The notes beneath the pieces were generated by a model. It saw nothing but the letters and a program-made list of their open reading frames with translations. It did not search any database and had not been told where the DNA came from. A stretch of DNA of 64,000 nt, from NCBI RefSeq assembly GCF_001425625.1, contig NZ_LMCP01000006.1:62001-126000 (forward strand), read 5' to 3'. Both the position numbers and the translations under genes were made by a program. This document shows positions 45,179 through 55,293 of the stretch, one piece after another (within the stretch, counting starts at the first letter, position 1; each line of letters starts with the position of its first letter). This DNA is from Mesorhizobium sp. Root102. Its GTDB lineage: Bacteria; Pseudomonadota; Alphaproteobacteria; Rhizobiales; Rhizobiaceae.

Positions 45179-45856
45179 ACTTCCTTCTCGCGATACCTGC
45201 CATTCGTGGCCGCCATGGCGCTTGTCGTCGTTGCGTCGAACATTCTTGTGCAATTCCCGGTGCAGGGCCAGATCGGCGGCCTGTCGCTGGCCGACCTTTT
45301 GACCTGGGGCGCCTTCACCTACCCCTTCTCCTTCCTGGTCACCGACCTCGCCAACCGCCGCTACGGGCCCGCTGTGGCGCGCAGGATCGTCTTTGTCGGC
45401 TTCATGACGGCGGTGGTCTGCTCGATCCTTGTCCCGCCCTTCCTGTTCCGCCACGGCCTGATCGAATTCGAGACCGCCGCGGACCGGCTGGTGCGGATCG
45501 CAGCCGCCTCCGGCGCGGCGTTCCTTGCCGCGCAATTGCTCGATGTCACCGTCTTCAACCGGCTGCGCCGGCAGAGCTGGTGGCGGGCGCCGATCGTCGG
45601 CACGCTGGTCGGGTCGGTGTTCGACACCGCTGTGTTCTTCACCGTCGCTTTCTCGACCGCCTTCGCCTTTGCTGGTCCGAGCGACGGCTTTGCGCTCGAG
45701 ACGGCGCCGCTGATGGGCGTCTTCCATGTCGACGCCATGCGCTGGGTTTCGTGGGCGCTTGGTGATCTCTCGGTGAAGCTGATCATCGCCGTGGTGGCAT
45801 TGATCCCCTACCGACTGCTCGCCGCCCACTGGAGCCAGCCGGCGGTTGCGGCTTAA
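45176..45856 (+). CDS. yhhQ: Queuosine precursor transporter (VUT family)
   Basis: A 226-residue inner-membrane protein of the YhhQ/COG1738 family, which takes up queuosine precursors such as preQ0/preQ1. About six hydrophobic segments; the family signature reads LADLLTWGAFTYPFSFLVTDLANRRYGP near residues 38-65. The start lies in an A-rich stretch that completes a preQ1-I-like aptamer, which matches the transported ligand. Confidence 0.88.
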   Translation: MTSFSRYLPFVAAMALVVVASNILVQFPVQGQIGGLSLADLLTWGAFTYPFSFLVTDLANRRYGPAVARRIVFVGFMTAVVCSILVPPFLFRHGLIEFETAADRLVRIAAASGAAFLAAQLLDVTVFNRLRRQSWWRAPIVGTLVGSVFDTAVFFTVAFSTAFAFAGPSDGFALETAPLMGVFHVDAMRWVSWALGDLSVKLIIAVVALIPYRLLAAHWSQPAVAA

Positions 45857-45858
45857 CC

Positions 45859-45901
45859 CATGATCCCGAAAAGTGGGACCCGGTTTTCGGAGAAGATCAT
45901 G
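45859..45901. repeat. GATCATGC-type intergenic repeat (family R1), copy b
   Basis: catgatcccgaaaagtggg...cggttttcgg...gatcatg, matching copies at 7549-7615 and 62309-62354. It begins two bases after the yhhQ stop and can form a hairpin around CCGAAAA/TTTTCGG. The ATGATC of the next gene's start lies just beyond it and looks like part of the same repeat sequence. Confidence 0.78.
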
Positions 45902-45915
45902 GTCGGACAAAGATC

Positions 45916-46587
45916 ATGATCCCCTGGGTCCAGCTCGATTCGGCAAAGACCCCGGATGGCAGGCAGGAACTTCGCCTCAAGCGGCGTGGCACCGAATTCT
46001 CGATCATGCTGGGCACCAACGAGCTGATGAACAGCCGCCTCAGCGGCTCTGAGGAAGCGCTGGCAAAACTATCATGCGAGCGGATTGCCGGCCACCGGCA
46101 GCCAAGAATCCTCATCGGCGGCCTTGGCATGGGCTTTACCTTGCGCGCCGCACTCGCCGAACTCGACGATGATGCCGGCATCGTCGTCGCCGAACTGGTG
46201 CCAGCCGTCGTCGCCTGGGCACGCGGTCCGATGGCCGAGGTCTTTGGCGGCTGTCTCGACGATCCGCGCGTCGCCATCCAGGAGACCGATGTCGGGCAGC
46301 TGATACGCTCGGAGCCCGCGGCATGGGACGCCATCCTGCTCGATGTCGACAACGGCCCGGAAGGCATCGTCCACAAATCCAACGATGCGCTCTACAGCCT
46401 GGAAGGCCTCGGAGACGCACGCACCGCTCTCAGGCCAAGCGGCGTGGTGGCGGTGTGGTCGCAAGGCCCCGACAGCGGCTTCACGCGGCGCCTGAAGCAG
46501 GCAGGCTTCGCGGTCGAGGAGGTCAACACCCGCGCCAACGGCAAACGCGGCGCGCGCCATGTCATCTGGATCGCCACCAGGACATAG
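45916..46587 (+). CDS. Spermidine synthase-like methyltransferase-fold protein
   Basis: A 223-residue protein with a Rossmann fold of the polyamine aminopropyltransferase type: RILIGGLGMGFTLRAALAELDDDAGIVVAELVPAVVAWARG is the SAM/dcSAM site, with DAILLDVDNGPEGIV further on. The N-terminal beta-domain of true spermidine synthases is short here, so transfer of an aminopropyl group is uncertain; a methyltransferase is equally possible. The ATG at 45916 sits at the edge of an R1 repeat. Confidence 0.78.
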   Translation: MIPWVQLDSAKTPDGRQELRLKRRGTEFSIMLGTNELMNSRLSGSEEALAKLSCERIAGHRQPRILIGGLGMGFTLRAALAELDDDAGIVVAELVPAVVAWARGPMAEVFGGCLDDPRVAIQETDVGQLIRSEPAAWDAILLDVDNGPEGIVHKSNDALYSLEGLGDARTALRPSGVVAVWSQGPDSGFTRRLKQAGFAVEEVNTRANGKRGARHVIWIATRT

Positions 46588-46599
46588 AGCCGGCGGGGC

Positions 46600-47628
46600 T
46601 CAATCCTGGTGCAGGATGAATTCCAGATAGAGGTTGCGCTGCAGGATCGAGTGGTTGTCGTCGGAGATCAGCGACACCATCAGCGCACCATCGTCGCGGG
46701 TCCAGACGTCGAGCCCTTCCATATTGTCGATCTGGTAGCCCATGTCGGCCTCCAGCAGCACCGGCCCGTCGGCGACGGCGCCTTTCTCGACGCTTTCGCC
46801 ATAGATGCGCCGCAGCCGCATCTTGACGCCGCTGGCCATCGAAAAGCTGCGCTCCAGAAGCAGCAGATCGCCATCCGGCAGGAAGGCGCCGTCGGTGATG
46901 TCGAAATCACCGTTGCGCTTGACGGTGAAGACGCCCTTGTGCGGCCCTTCGATGATGGCGGCATAGATGTTGCCGGCTTTGTCGAGGCTCTTCTCGGAGA
47001 CCACGACCAGCCCGCCCTGATGCTGGCCGTTGGCATCGGCATGGGTGACGGTCTCGAAGCCGCGATTCTGGCGCAGCTCCCGGGCCGGAACCACGAAATC
47101 CAGCTGCTTGAACTGCGCCTTCATATCGGCCGGGTCGATCTCGAACTGGGCGACGCGGTGGTTGCGCTCGAAGCCGACCGTGGCGATGCCGTCCTTGACC
47201 GCAAGGCCTTCCGCATCGACCTCCCATTTCTTGTCGATCGGCCCGCCGGTCTCGTCGACCATCTGCTGCATGCGGAAATTCTGGATGCCGGACGGCCGCT
47301 TGTCGGCGTCGCGGACCACCGTGCCGAAGAACCAGAACCCGGTATCGGCAACGCCGATGAAATCGCCGCCGGCTTTCAGGAAACGGAAGGCCGACAGCGC
47401 ACCGAAATCGCGCGTCGGCGAGGTCATCTCCAGCCCGCCGACGAATTCGAGCGGGCCGAACTGCTTGTCGGCATGGCCAATGTGGAATTCGCTGATCGGG
47501 CGGGCCGACACCTCGACCGGTTCGACGGAGCTTGAGCCAGCCGAACCTGCTGCCGCCGAAGCGACGCCGGAAAACAGGGCGATGGCGGCGAAAAGCGTCT
47601 GCCGTAAGCCGCCGCGCGAAAAGATCAT
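46600..47628 (-). CDS. Phytase-like esterase domain (PF13449) secreted protein
   Basis: A 342-residue protein with a signal peptide ([21 protein letters not shown]) and a beta-propeller-like phytase-like domain ([43 protein letters not shown]; later [15 protein letters not shown], and DNMEGLDVW). Family members are described as having esterase-like activity; no substrate is established. It overlaps cobT by 4 bases and is probably co-transcribed with it. Confidence 0.82.
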   Translation of the reverse strand: MIFSRGGLRQTLFAAIALFSGVASAAAGSAGSSSVEPVEVSARPISEFHIGHADKQFGPLEFVGGLEMTSPTRDFGALSAFRFLKAGGDFIGVADTGFWFFGTVVRDADKRPSGIQNFRMQQMVDETGGPIDKKWEVDAEGLAVKDGIATVGFERNHRVAQFEIDPADMKAQFKQLDFVVPARELRQNRGFETVTHADANGQHQGGLVVVSEKSLDKAGNIYAAIIEGPHKGVFTVKRNGDFDITDGAFLPDGDLLLLERSFSMASGVKMRLRRIYGESVEKGAVADGPVLLEADMGYQIDNMEGLDVWTRDDGALMVSLISDDNHSILQRNLYLEFILHQD

Positions 47629-49523
47629 CCGGCGCGCCGCATGCCGCCGCGCCGCGTGTCGCGCGCGCTTTCCTCGGCGAACAGCGAAGCCAACTGCTCG
47701 GTCATGGCGCCGGCCAGTTCCTCGGCATCGACGATGGTGACGGCACGGCGATAGTAGCGCGTGACGTCATGGCCGATGCCGATGGCCAGCAGTTCCACCG
47801 GCGAACGTGTCTCGATCAGTTCGATGACGGCGCGCAGATGGCGCTCGAGATAGTTGCCCGGATTGACCGACAGCGTCGAATCGTCGACCGGCGCGCCGTC
47901 CGAGATCATCATCAGGATCTTGCGCTGTTCCGGTCGGGCAATCAGCCGGTTGTGCGCCCACAGCAGCGCCTCGCCGTCGATGTTTTCCTTGAGCAGGCCT
48001 TCGCGCATCATCAGCCCGAGATTGCGCCGTGCCCGCCGCCACGGATGGTCGGCGGACTTGTAGATGATGTGGCGCAGATCGTTGAGCCGGCCGGGGTTCG
48101 GCGGCTTGCCGTCCTTCAGCCACTTCTCGCGCGCTTGTCCGCCCTTCCACGCCCGCGTGGTGAAGCCGAGGATCTCGACCGAGACGCCGCAGCGTTCCAG
48201 CGTACGCGCCAGGATGTCGGCGCAGGTGGCGGCGACCGTGATCGGCCGGCCGCGCATCGAGCCGGAATTATCGAGCACCAGCGTCACCACCGTGTCGCGG
48301 AATTTGGTGTCGCGCTCCTGCTTGAACGACAGCGGCTGCATCGGATCGATGACGACCCGCACCAGCCTTGCCGGGTCGAGGTAACCCTCTTCCAGGTCGA
48401 AATCCCACGACCGGTTCTGCTGCGCCATCAGCCGGCGCTGCAGCCGGTTAGCCAGCCGACCGACGACGCCGGACAGATTGGCAAGCTGCTTGTCGAGGAA
48501 GGCGCGCAGCCGGTCGAGCTCTTCTTCTTCGCAAAGCTCCTCGGCGCCGACCGTCTCGTCGAAGGCAGTGGTGAAGACCTTGTAGTCGATTTCCTTCGGC
48601 AGATTGGTGAAGGGATTGTCGTTACGGCGCGCCTCGCCGGGTGTTTCGGCATCGGCGTCGTCATCGTCGGACAGATCGTCCGCGGTGGCGTCGGAGGCTT
48701 CCGTCTCGGCCGACTGCTCGTCATCGGCCGAAGCCTCGGCATCCTCGGACTGCGACTGCTCGGAGCCGGAATCCTCTTCGCCGCCCTCCTCGCTCTGCTC
48801 CTCTCCTTGCGGCTGGTTGTCGTCATTGTCCTCGGAGTCTTCCGTCTCCTGGTCGTCGCCGAGCTCCTCGGCCATTTCCATGGAGGCGAGCATCTCGCGC
48901 ACGACACGGGCAAAGGCCTGCTGGTCGCCGAGCTTTGCCGACAACCCGTCGAGGTCGGCCTTGGCCTTTTCCTCGACCCAGGGGCGCCAGAGCTCGACCA
49001 GCCGCTCGCCGCTTTTCGGGACGGGCTGGCCGGTCAGCTTCTCGCGCACCATCAGGGCGAGGGCTTCCTCGATCGGCGCGTCGGCCTTGTCCTTGACGTC
49101 GACGAGGTTGGCCTTGGCGTATTTGTCCTCCAGCATCGAGCCGATGTTGTCGGCGACGCCTTGCATGGCGCGGCTGCCGATCGCCTCGACACGAGCCTGC
49201 TCGACCGCGTCATAGATGGCGCGGGCCGCTTTGCCTTCCGGCGCCAGCTTGGTGTGGATGCGCGCGTCGTGACAGGCGCGCTTCAGCGCCATGGAGTCGC
49301 CAAGGCCGCGGGTGATCGCAATGTCGGTCTTCGACGCCTTCTTCGGCAATTCGGGCAGCCGCGCCCGGTTGCCGGCGAGCGCCGGCCTGTCTTTGGCGAA
49401 GCCGACTTCGAGTTCCTTGTCGCCGGCGATGGCGCGCATGCAGACGGTGACGGCGCGCTTGAAGCTATCGGCTTCAGACCCCGTCTTCGACTTGTTGCGC
49501 GTGTTGTCGCCCGGACCCGCCAT
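47625..49523 (-). CDS. cobT: Aerobic cobaltochelatase subunit CobT
   Basis: One of two chaperone-like subunits of the CobNST cobaltochelatase, which inserts cobalt into hydrogenobyrinic acid a,c-diamide. The 632 residues include a strongly acidic linker (Glu/Asp/Ser/Gln-rich, about residues 205-305) and a C-terminal VWA domain with MIDAS DNSGSM. The start at 49523 ([14 protein letters not shown]) is chosen; upstream residues in the open frame overlap the cobS end. cobS starts the operon, 11 bases before. Confidence 0.93.
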   Translation of the reverse strand: MAGPGDNTRNKSKTGSEADSFKRAVTVCMRAIAGDKELEVGFAKDRPALAGNRARLPELPKKASKTDIAITRGLGDSMALKRACHDARIHTKLAPEGKAARAIYDAVEQARVEAIGSRAMQGVADNIGSMLEDKYAKANLVDVKDKADAPIEEALALMVREKLTGQPVPKSGERLVELWRPWVEEKAKADLDGLSAKLGDQQAFARVVREMLASMEMAEELGDDQETEDSEDNDDNQPQGEEQSEEGGEEDSGSEQSQSEDAEASADDEQSAETEASDATADDLSDDDDADAETPGEARRNDNPFTNLPKEIDYKVFTTAFDETVGAEELCEEEELDRLRAFLDKQLANLSGVVGRLANRLQRRLMAQQNRSWDFDLEEGYLDPARLVRVVIDPMQPLSFKQERDTKFRDTVVTLVLDNSGSMRGRPITVAATCADILARTLERCGVSVEILGFTTRAWKGGQAREKWLKDGKPPNPGRLNDLRHIIYKSADHPWRRARRNLGLMMREGLLKENIDGEALLWAHNRLIARPEQRKILMMISDGAPVDDSTLSVNPGNYLERHLRAVIELIETRSPVELLAIGIGHDVTRYYRRAVTIVDAEELAGAMTEQLASLFAEESARDTRRGGMRRAG

Positions 49524-49534
49524 CGAGACCCTGC

Positions 49535-50521
49535 TTAGCCCAGCACCACGTTTGCCGCTGATTCCGGCAGATCCTCGCCGAAGGCGCGCTGGTAGAACTC
49601 GGCCACCACGGAGCGCTCGAGCTCGTCGCATTTGTTGAGGAAGGTCAGCCGGAACGCCATGCCGATATCACTGAAGATCTCGGCATTCTCGGCCCAGGTG
49701 ATGACAGTACGTGGGCTCATCACGGTCGACAAATCGCCATTGATAAAGGCCGAGCGCGTCATGTCGGCGACGCGCACCATCTTGTTGACGATCTCCTTGC
49801 CCTTGGCGTCGCGATAGTGCTTGGCCTTGGCCAGCACGATGGCGACTTCATTGTCGTGCGGCAGGTAGTTCAGCGTGGTGACGATCGACCAGCGGTCCAT
49901 CTGCGCCTGGTTGATCTGCTGGGTGCCGTGATAGAGGCCTGTGGTGTCGCCGAGACCAACTGTGTTGGCGGTCGAAAACAGCCGGAAGGCCGGATGCGGG
50001 CGGATGACCCGGCTCTGGTCGAGCAGCGTCAGCCGGCCCGACGATTCCAGCACGCGCTGGATGACGAACATTACATCCGGACGGCCGGCATCATACTCAT
50101 CGAAGCAGAGCGCGACATTATGCTGGTAGGCCCAGGGCAGGATGCCGTCGCGGAATTCGGTGATCTGCAACCCGTCCTTGACCACGATCGCGTCCTTGCC
50201 GACGAGATCGATACGGCTGACATGGCTGTCGAGATTGACGCGCACGCAGGGCCAGTTGAGGCGGGCGGCGACCTGTTCGATATGAGTCGACTTGCCGGTG
50301 CCGTGATAGCCCGACACCATGACGCGGCGGTTGTAGGCAAAGCCCGCAAGGATCGCCATCGTCGTGTTCTTGTCGAACAGATAGTCCGGATCGATATCGG
50401 GCACATGCTCTGATGTCACCGAATAGGCCGGCACCACCATCTTGGACTCGAAGCCAAATTTTTCCTTCACCGACACCGTTGTGTCGGGCAGGTTGGCGAT
50501 GTCACGATCGACCTTGTTCAT
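49535..50521 (-). CDS. cobS: Aerobic cobaltochelatase subunit CobS
   Basis: The AAA+ ATPase partner of CobT, 328 residues. Walker A GYHGTGKS at 71-78, Walker [15 protein letters not shown], then the sensor region [14 protein letters not shown]. CobS and CobT form a chaperone that activates CobN, which is not in this window. The start at 50521 ([13 protein letters not shown]) is chosen over 50539. Confidence 0.93.
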   Translation of the reverse strand: MNKVDRDIANLPDTTVSVKEKFGFESKMVVPAYSVTSEHVPDIDPDYLFDKNTTMAILAGFAYNRRVMVSGYHGTGKSTHIEQVAARLNWPCVRVNLDSHVSRIDLVGKDAIVVKDGLQITEFRDGILPWAYQHNVALCFDEYDAGRPDVMFVIQRVLESSGRLTLLDQSRVIRPHPAFRLFSTANTVGLGDTTGLYHGTQQINQAQMDRWSIVTTLNYLPHDNEVAIVLAKAKHYRDAKGKEIVNKMVRVADMTRSAFINGDLSTVMSPRTVITWAENAEIFSDIGMAFRLTFLNKCDELERSVVAEFYQRAFGEDLPESAANVVLG

Positions 50522-50596
50522 ATCTCTCAACGTCTCCACGGGCGAAACGCCTCATTTCGCCGGCAATCGAATTTGTCCGGGGGCGGTCTTAGAGCC

Positions 50597-50623
50597 TTTT
50601 CCAACCTTATGAAAGTTGGAAAA
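50597..50623 (-). terminator. Hairpin between the J-domain gene and cobS
   Basis: TTTTCCAAC and GTTGGAAAA form a perfect 9-bp stem with a 9-base loop. It lies after the J-domain gene on the minus strand and 76 bases before cobS. There is no long T-run, so it may be a weak terminator or an mRNA stabiliser. Confidence 0.45.
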
Positions 50624-50644
50624 CGACACGAACCGTATGGTCGC

Positions 50645-51265
50645 TCAGCACAGGCCCGCCTGTTTGAGCACGCGATAGGCCTGCAGCACATCGCGGAACC
50701 GGTCTTCCGAACCTCTGTCGCCACCATTCGCATCCGGATGGTGGAGTTTCACCAGTTCCTTATAGCGCGCCTTGATTTCCTTGCCAGTCGCCTTTGTATC
50801 AAGGCCAAGCGTTTCCAGCGCCTTGGCCTCAAGCGGCTTGGCCTTGCGCTCGCGCGCCTCGCGTGGATCCTTCGGCCCTTTGAACAGGTCGAAGGGGTCG
50901 CGCATGCGGTTGTAGTAGCCGGCGCGGCCAGAACGCATCTGCGCCACATCCGGCGACGAACGCGTCGAGCCGCCGTTGACGCCCATCTTCCAGGTCGGCC
51001 GGTGACCGGTCATCGCTTCCTTCTGGAAACGCGCGACCTCGGTGTCCGGCACGCCGGAGAAATAGTTGAAGCCCTTGTTGTACTCGCGCACATGGTCGAA
51101 GCAGAAGCGGAAATACTCGCCCTCCTTCATGCGCCCGACCGGCGCACGATGGGTGCCCGCTTCCTTGCAGCCGTCCCACTGGCAAATCGGCGAGTGCGAC
51201 TTCAGCTCCGCGTCCTTGTCGGGACGGACGCGAATCTTCTCGAAATATTTTGGGTACGGCTTCAT
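50645..51265 (-). CDS. J-domain (DnaJ-like) protein
   Basis: A 206-residue protein with a C-terminal J domain (ALETLGLDTKATGKEIKARYKELVKLHHPDANGGD; HPD near residue 178), which would stimulate an Hsp70 ATPase. The N-terminal 130 residues hold two Cys/His-containing stretches (CQWDGCKEAGTH, CFDHVREYNKGFNYF) that look like a small metal-binding or adaptor module. This protein lies beside cobS and bolA in many Rhizobiales. A specific client is unknown. Confidence 0.85.
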   Translation of the reverse strand: MKPYPKYFEKIRVRPDKDAELKSHSPICQWDGCKEAGTHRAPVGRMKEGEYFRFCFDHVREYNKGFNYFSGVPDTEVARFQKEAMTGHRPTWKMGVNGGSTRSSPDVAQMRSGRAGYYNRMRDPFDLFKGPKDPREARERKAKPLEAKALETLGLDTKATGKEIKARYKELVKLHHPDANGGDRGSEDRFRDVLQAYRVLKQAGLC

Positions 51266-51455
51266 CTAACCCATTTATGGGGCGTTCGCAGATGCGAAAC
51301 AAGAATTGACATTTTCGCGATCATCGCCCTAACCGCTGAATCGCGGCATAAAGCAGGCGAATGGCGGATTTTGTTGCGCGGCAGCGCCTTTTGCGAAGAC
51401 CGATTTTCGGTTTCAAGGCTGATGCGCGAGCCATATGTGGTGAAGGGAGACGGCG

Positions 51456-51758
51456 ATGTCCATACAGACGACCATGGAAGACAAGCTCAACAAGGCATTT
51501 TCGCCGGACCGGCTGGTCATCATCAACGAGAGCCATCTCCATGCCGGCCATCACCACCATGGCTCCGACCATCACGGCGCCTATGACGGCACCGGCGAGA
51601 CGCATTTTCGCGTCCGCGTCGTCTCTTCGGCCTTTGCCGGCATGAGCCGCATCGACCGTCACCGCGCCGTCAACGAACTGCTTGCCGACGAACTGAAAGC
51701 CGGCGTGCACGCGCTGGCGATCGAACCGGCGGCTCCCGGCGAGAAGACCCGCTGGTAG
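51456..51758 (+). CDS. bolA: BolA-family protein
   Basis: A 100-residue BolA/IbaG-type protein, which works with monothiol glutaredoxins in iron-sulfur trafficking. KLNKAFSPDRLVIINESHLHAGH is followed by a His-rich loop (residues about 28-40) that could bind metal; then THFRVRVVSSAFAGMSRIDRHRAVNELLADELKAGVHALAIEP. The gene is divergent from the J-domain gene. Confidence 0.9.
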   Translation: MSIQTTMEDKLNKAFSPDRLVIINESHLHAGHHHHGSDHHGAYDGTGETHFRVRVVSSAFAGMSRIDRHRAVNELLADELKAGVHALAIEPAAPGEKTRW

Positions 51759-51787
51759 GCCAGACCCGCCCTCACCTTCCGCCGCGC

Positions 51788-53341
51788 TCAGAGCACCGCT
51801 TCGATGAGGAACGGTCCGCGCCGCGACAGGGCACTGTCCAGCAGCGCGTCAAAGCGTTCACACGTATCGGCCCGGGCCGCTTCCACGCCCATGCCTTTGG
51901 CCAGCGAGACCCAGTCCAGCGTCGGAAGGTCGAGGTCGAGCATGCGCCTGGCGTTCTCGCCGATGGCGCCGACACCGACATTCTTCATCTCGCCATGCAG
52001 GATCGCGTAGGTTCGGTTGGCAAAGACGATCGTCACCACGTCGAGATCTTCCCTGGCCTGGGTCCACAATCCCTGCACCGTGTACATGCCGCTGCCGTCG
52101 GCCTCGAGATTGATCACCTTGCGGTCCGGGCAGGCGATCGCCGCTCCGGTCGCCATCGGGATGCCTCCGCCTATCGATCCGCCGGTGCCCATCATGTAGT
52201 CGTGCGGCGCGGCAAAGGCCGATAGGGCGAAGAAACGCCGCGCCGAGGTGATCGCTTCGTCGCAGACGATCGCATCCATGGGAAGCTTTCGCGCCACCGA
52301 CAATGCGATGGCATCTTCCGTCAGCTTGCCGTTCGGCGTTGCCTCGTTGGGAAAGGCGGTCGCGAACACCTGTTGTTGCGACGGCTTTATGCCGAGTTCA
52401 TCGCGAAGCGCTTCCAGCGCCGCATGCAGATCGTCGCCATGGGCAGCCAGCGTCAGCACCTGGCAGCCCTCCCGAACAAGTCGTCCCGGCTTTCCCGGAT
52501 AGGCAAAGAAGGCAACCGGTTCCTTCCCGCCAACCAGGATCAGGACGTCGACATCCCCGAGCAGAGCCGTCGCCGCATCGACCGGATAGGGGATGCGCGT
52601 GGGCGCGACACGCCCGCGTCCGCGCTGCATTCGGGCGATCAGAACCTCGCTGAACAGGCGGACATCGCTGCCCGTCGAGATCTGCCCGGCAATAGCAAGC
52701 GCATCGGCTCGTGCGGCCTTTCCGCGAACGACCATGCCGGCCCGACCCGGAGCGGCACGGATCGCCGCGGCGATCTTGCGTACCGCGTCCATGTCGACGG
52801 CGGGCGGCGGCGCCAGCCTCACCTTGCCAACCGAGACCGCCCCGACTTCACCCCAGGCGGCATCCGCCGGCAGGATCAGGGTCGTGACGCCGGGGGGTGT
52901 CAGCGATGCGCGCAAGGCCGCTTCGGTCGCCGGCGCGACATCGTCCGGGCCGCCGATGCGGCGCACCCAGTTCGACATCGGTGCCGCAAGGCCGTCGATA
53001 TCGCTGGTGAGCGGCGCATCGAGTGGCAGATGGTAGGACGCATGGTCGCCGACGATGTTGATCATCGGGCTGAGAGCGCGCCGCGCATTGTGCATGTTGG
53101 CGAGACCATTGGCCAGGCCGGGACCGGTGTGCAGCAGCGTCGCGGCCGGCCGATCGGTCATCCGCGCATAGCCGTCGGCGGCACCGGTCACCACACCCTC
53201 GAACAGCCCGAGCACGCAACGCATCTGCTGTTTGCGGTCAAGCGCGGCAACGAAATGCATTTCGGACGTGCCGGGGTTGGCGAAGCAGACCGTCACATCA
53301 TTGGCCAGAAGCACGTCACACAGGACATCGGCGCCGTTCAT
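51788..53341 (-). CDS. Thiamine diphosphate-dependent acetolactate synthase-like enzyme
   Basis: A 517-residue ThDP enzyme of the POX/AHAS family. The catalytic Glu lies in LGLFEGVVTGAADGYAR, and the ThDP/Mg motif GDG-N30-N type is DGSGMYTVQGLWTQAREDLDVVTIVFAN. It is shorter and different from the true acetohydroxyacid synthase IlvB, so annotations as ALS large subunit should be read with care; benzoylformate decarboxylase-like or another decarboxylase is possible. The ATG at 53341 (MNGADVLCDVLL) is chosen over 53458. Confidence 0.82.
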   Translation of the reverse strand: MNGADVLCDVLLANDVTVCFANPGTSEMHFVAALDRKQQMRCVLGLFEGVVTGAADGYARMTDRPAATLLHTGPGLANGLANMHNARRALSPMINIVGDHASYHLPLDAPLTSDIDGLAAPMSNWVRRIGGPDDVAPATEAALRASLTPPGVTTLILPADAAWGEVGAVSVGKVRLAPPPAVDMDAVRKIAAAIRAAPGRAGMVVRGKAARADALAIAGQISTGSDVRLFSEVLIARMQRGRGRVAPTRIPYPVDAATALLGDVDVLILVGGKEPVAFFAYPGKPGRLVREGCQVLTLAAHGDDLHAALEALRDELGIKPSQQQVFATAFPNEATPNGKLTEDAIALSVARKLPMDAIVCDEAITSARRFFALSAFAAPHDYMMGTGGSIGGGIPMATGAAIACPDRKVINLEADGSGMYTVQGLWTQAREDLDVVTIVFANRTYAILHGEMKNVGVGAIGENARRMLDLDLPTLDWVSLAKGMGVEAARADTCERFDALLDSALSRRGPFLIEAVL

Positions 53342-53370
53342 GCAGTTCTCTCCCGTCGACGATCGAAGAG

Positions 53371-53411
53371 CAATTCCAGGAAAAGTGTGAAGCGGTTTTC
53401 CGTCCGGAATT
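53371..53411. repeat. Intergenic repeat (family R2), copy b
   Basis: caattccaggaaaagtgtga...cggttttccgtccggaattg; its reverse complement matches 25180-25221 at most positions. It lies 30 bases upstream of the ThDP enzyme start on the minus strand, so it may overlap that gene's promoter or leader. Confidence 0.72.
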
Positions 53412-53514
53412 GCGTCAAAACAAACAGACAGAGCAATTGCACCCGGGGGCACCCGCACAGCAATATCCCGCCAGTGCTTTTGATCTGATCCAGTGGCTAG
53501 CGTACCAGCCTCAA

Positions 53515-54318
53515 TCAGCCGACCGTCGATTTCAGGAATGCCAGCGCGGCAGCGGTCAGCGCGTCGCGGTCCTCACCGAAGTCGTGATTGATCGACATGT
53601 GCGTATAGGCGCTGCCGTCGAACAACGTTACCTCTGTACCAGCTGCGGGTAGGCGCTCGGCAAAGGCCTTCGAATCCTCGCCACGGCCAGGCGCCCGCGA
53701 ATAGGCAATGAAGGTCGGCGGATACTTGTGGCCGTCTACATAGACGGCCGGCAAAAATGCCGCCCATTGCGAGGTGTCGGAAAACACACGCGCATAGGCC
53801 CGCACCATGCCGCCATTTCTGGCAAGTGCTGCAAGATCATAGGCCCTGGTGTCGTCGAGGATGAGCGCAGCTATGCCAGGCAGCCCACCGCGCATGCCGG
53901 TCAGGGCGATCAGGTGGCAGCCGGCCGAATGGCCCATGCCAACGATGCGGTTTGGGTCGCCGCCATACTGGGCGATGTTGGCTCTGATAGAGGCATAGGC
54001 CTTTTCGACGTCGCTGGCCTAGGCGGCGACATCGGCCTTAGGCAACAGGCGGCAACCGATGGAAACGAAGCAGAAGCCGTTGGCCAGCAGGAAGGCCGGC
54101 TTGGCGTTGACCTGGCTGCGTTTGCCAAACTGCCAGGTGCCGCCGTGGACGAAAAACACGACCGGCAAGCCGCTTGCACCATCGGGCGCGTAGATGTCGA
54201 GCTTGGCCGACCCGTAGTCGACGGTTTTCGGCGACGGCGCGCGCGATGCGCTGGAGGCGCCGTTCGACAGAAAAGCCGCCATCGAGGCCAGAAGCAGGGT
54301 TCGCCGATCGATCATCAT
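53515..54318 (-). pseudogene. Alpha/beta-hydrolase (esterase) gene interrupted by an amber codon
   Basis: Two open stretches on one frame, 54318-54022 and 54018-53515, separated by a single TAG at 54021-54019. Upstream: MMIDRRTLLLASMAAFLSNG (signal peptide), then VVFFVHGGTWQFG, the oxyanion HGG. Downstream: the nucleophile GMGHSAG and the catalytic Asp/His region EVTLFDGSAYTHMSINHDFG. A single C-to-T change in a CAG codon (GCC-CAG-GCC) would explain the stop. Otherwise the gene is complete, of the BD-FAE/esterase type. It is recent or leaky, or a sequence error. Confidence 0.82.
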
Positions 54319-54402
54319 TCTCTCCTGGCCACCCCGGCGGACAAATGCACCCTGGTGCCGCGAAGTTCCAATGAAGGATTGGTAACATACAAGCCGGAGG
54401 CA

Positions 54403-55293
54403 CTATGCGACCGGCTTGATCCTCAACCTTGCGATCCGGTTCTTGTCGCGTTTCATGACGATGAAGCGCTTGCCGTGGAACGTAAAAGCTTGTTTCTCCT
54501 CGGGAATCGACTGCGTCTCGTGGATGACGAGGCCGGCGATCGTGGTCGCCTCCTCGTCGGGCAGGTTCCAGTCAAGCGCCCGGTTCAGGTCGCGGATCGG
54601 CACCGTGCCGTCGACGACGACGGAGCCGTCGGCCTCCTGCTTGACGCCCTGGATGTCGACATCGTGCTCGTCGGCAATCTCGCCGACGATCTCCTCGATG
54701 ATGTCCTCCAGCGTCACCAGCCCTTCGACCTCGCCATATTCGTCGACGACGACTGCGAAATGCGCCTTGCGGCGCAGGAAGGCGTTGAGCTGTTCCTGCA
54801 AGGTCGTCGTGTCGGGCACGAACCATGGTTTCGAGGCGATCTTCATCACATCGATCCTGGAGAAGTCGTTGCCGACTTCGTTGAGCGCGCGCAGCAGGTC
54901 CTTGGCGTGGAGCACGCCGACGATGTTGTCGAGCGAGCCCTTCCACAGCGGCATGCGGGTGTGCGGGCTCTGCAGGATCTCGCGCACAACCGCTTCCGGT
55001 GCATTGTCGGCATTGACCGAGCGCATGTTGGTGCGGTGGACCATGATGTCGGAGACTTCGAGCTCGGCGAGATCGAACAGGCCGCCGACGCGGTCGCGGT
55101 CCTCGCGCACCACCTGGCCGTCGCGGCGGAAATCGTCCACCGCGCCGCGCAACTCGTCCTGGGTCGAGCGCTGCGGCTCGATGCGCGACAGCTCATAGCC
55201 GAACATGGCGAGGAGGCGCGTGCGCACGGCAACGACCAGCAGGAGAAGGATGGCAAGGACGGCGACGACAATCCAGCCGGTCTCGTTGGTCAT
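54403..55293 (-). CDS. CorC/HlyC-type CBS-domain protein with most of DUF21 deleted
   Basis: A 296-residue protein of the COG1253 family, usually about 430 residues. It keeps one membrane segment ([18 protein letters not shown], residues 6-24), then [30 protein letters not shown], two CBS domains (about 80-205) and the CorC_HlyC domain (about 215-292). The DUF21 membrane domain that should lie between residues about 19 and 22 is missing in frame. The full-length family is implicated in Mg/Co efflux or ion homeostasis. It overlaps the aroB stop by 4 bases, so it is the third gene of aroK-aroB-corC. Confidence 0.85.
   Translation of the reverse strand: MTNETGWIVVAVLAILLLLVVAVRTRLLAMFGYELSRIEPQRSTQDELRGAVDDFRRDGQVVREDRDRVGGLFDLAELEVSDIMVHRTNMRSVNADNAPEAVVREILQSPHTRMPLWKGSLDNIVGVLHAKDLLRALNEVGNDFSRIDVMKIASKPWFVPDTTTLQEQLNAFLRRKAHFAVVVDEYGEVEGLVTLEDIIEEIVGEIADEHDVDIQGVKQEADGSVVVDGTVPIRDLNRALDWNLPDEEATTIAGLVIHETQSIPEEKQAFTFHGKRFIVMKRDKNRIARLRIKPVA

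Noticed and set aside
47532..49538. 668-codon open frame on the plus strand
   Set aside because: It is the antisense of cobT. The low stop frequency comes from high GC and codon bias; cobT explains the region fully.
50522..50644. Cobalamin riboswitch before cobS
   Set aside because: The spacer is only about 120 bases and shows no B12-box-like motif; the hairpin there is a simple inverted repeat.
52000..53341. Biosynthetic acetohydroxyacid synthase (ilvB)
   Set aside because: The protein is shorter than IlvB, has no ilvH small subunit nearby and diverges in the ThDP motif region, so the gene symbol was not used.
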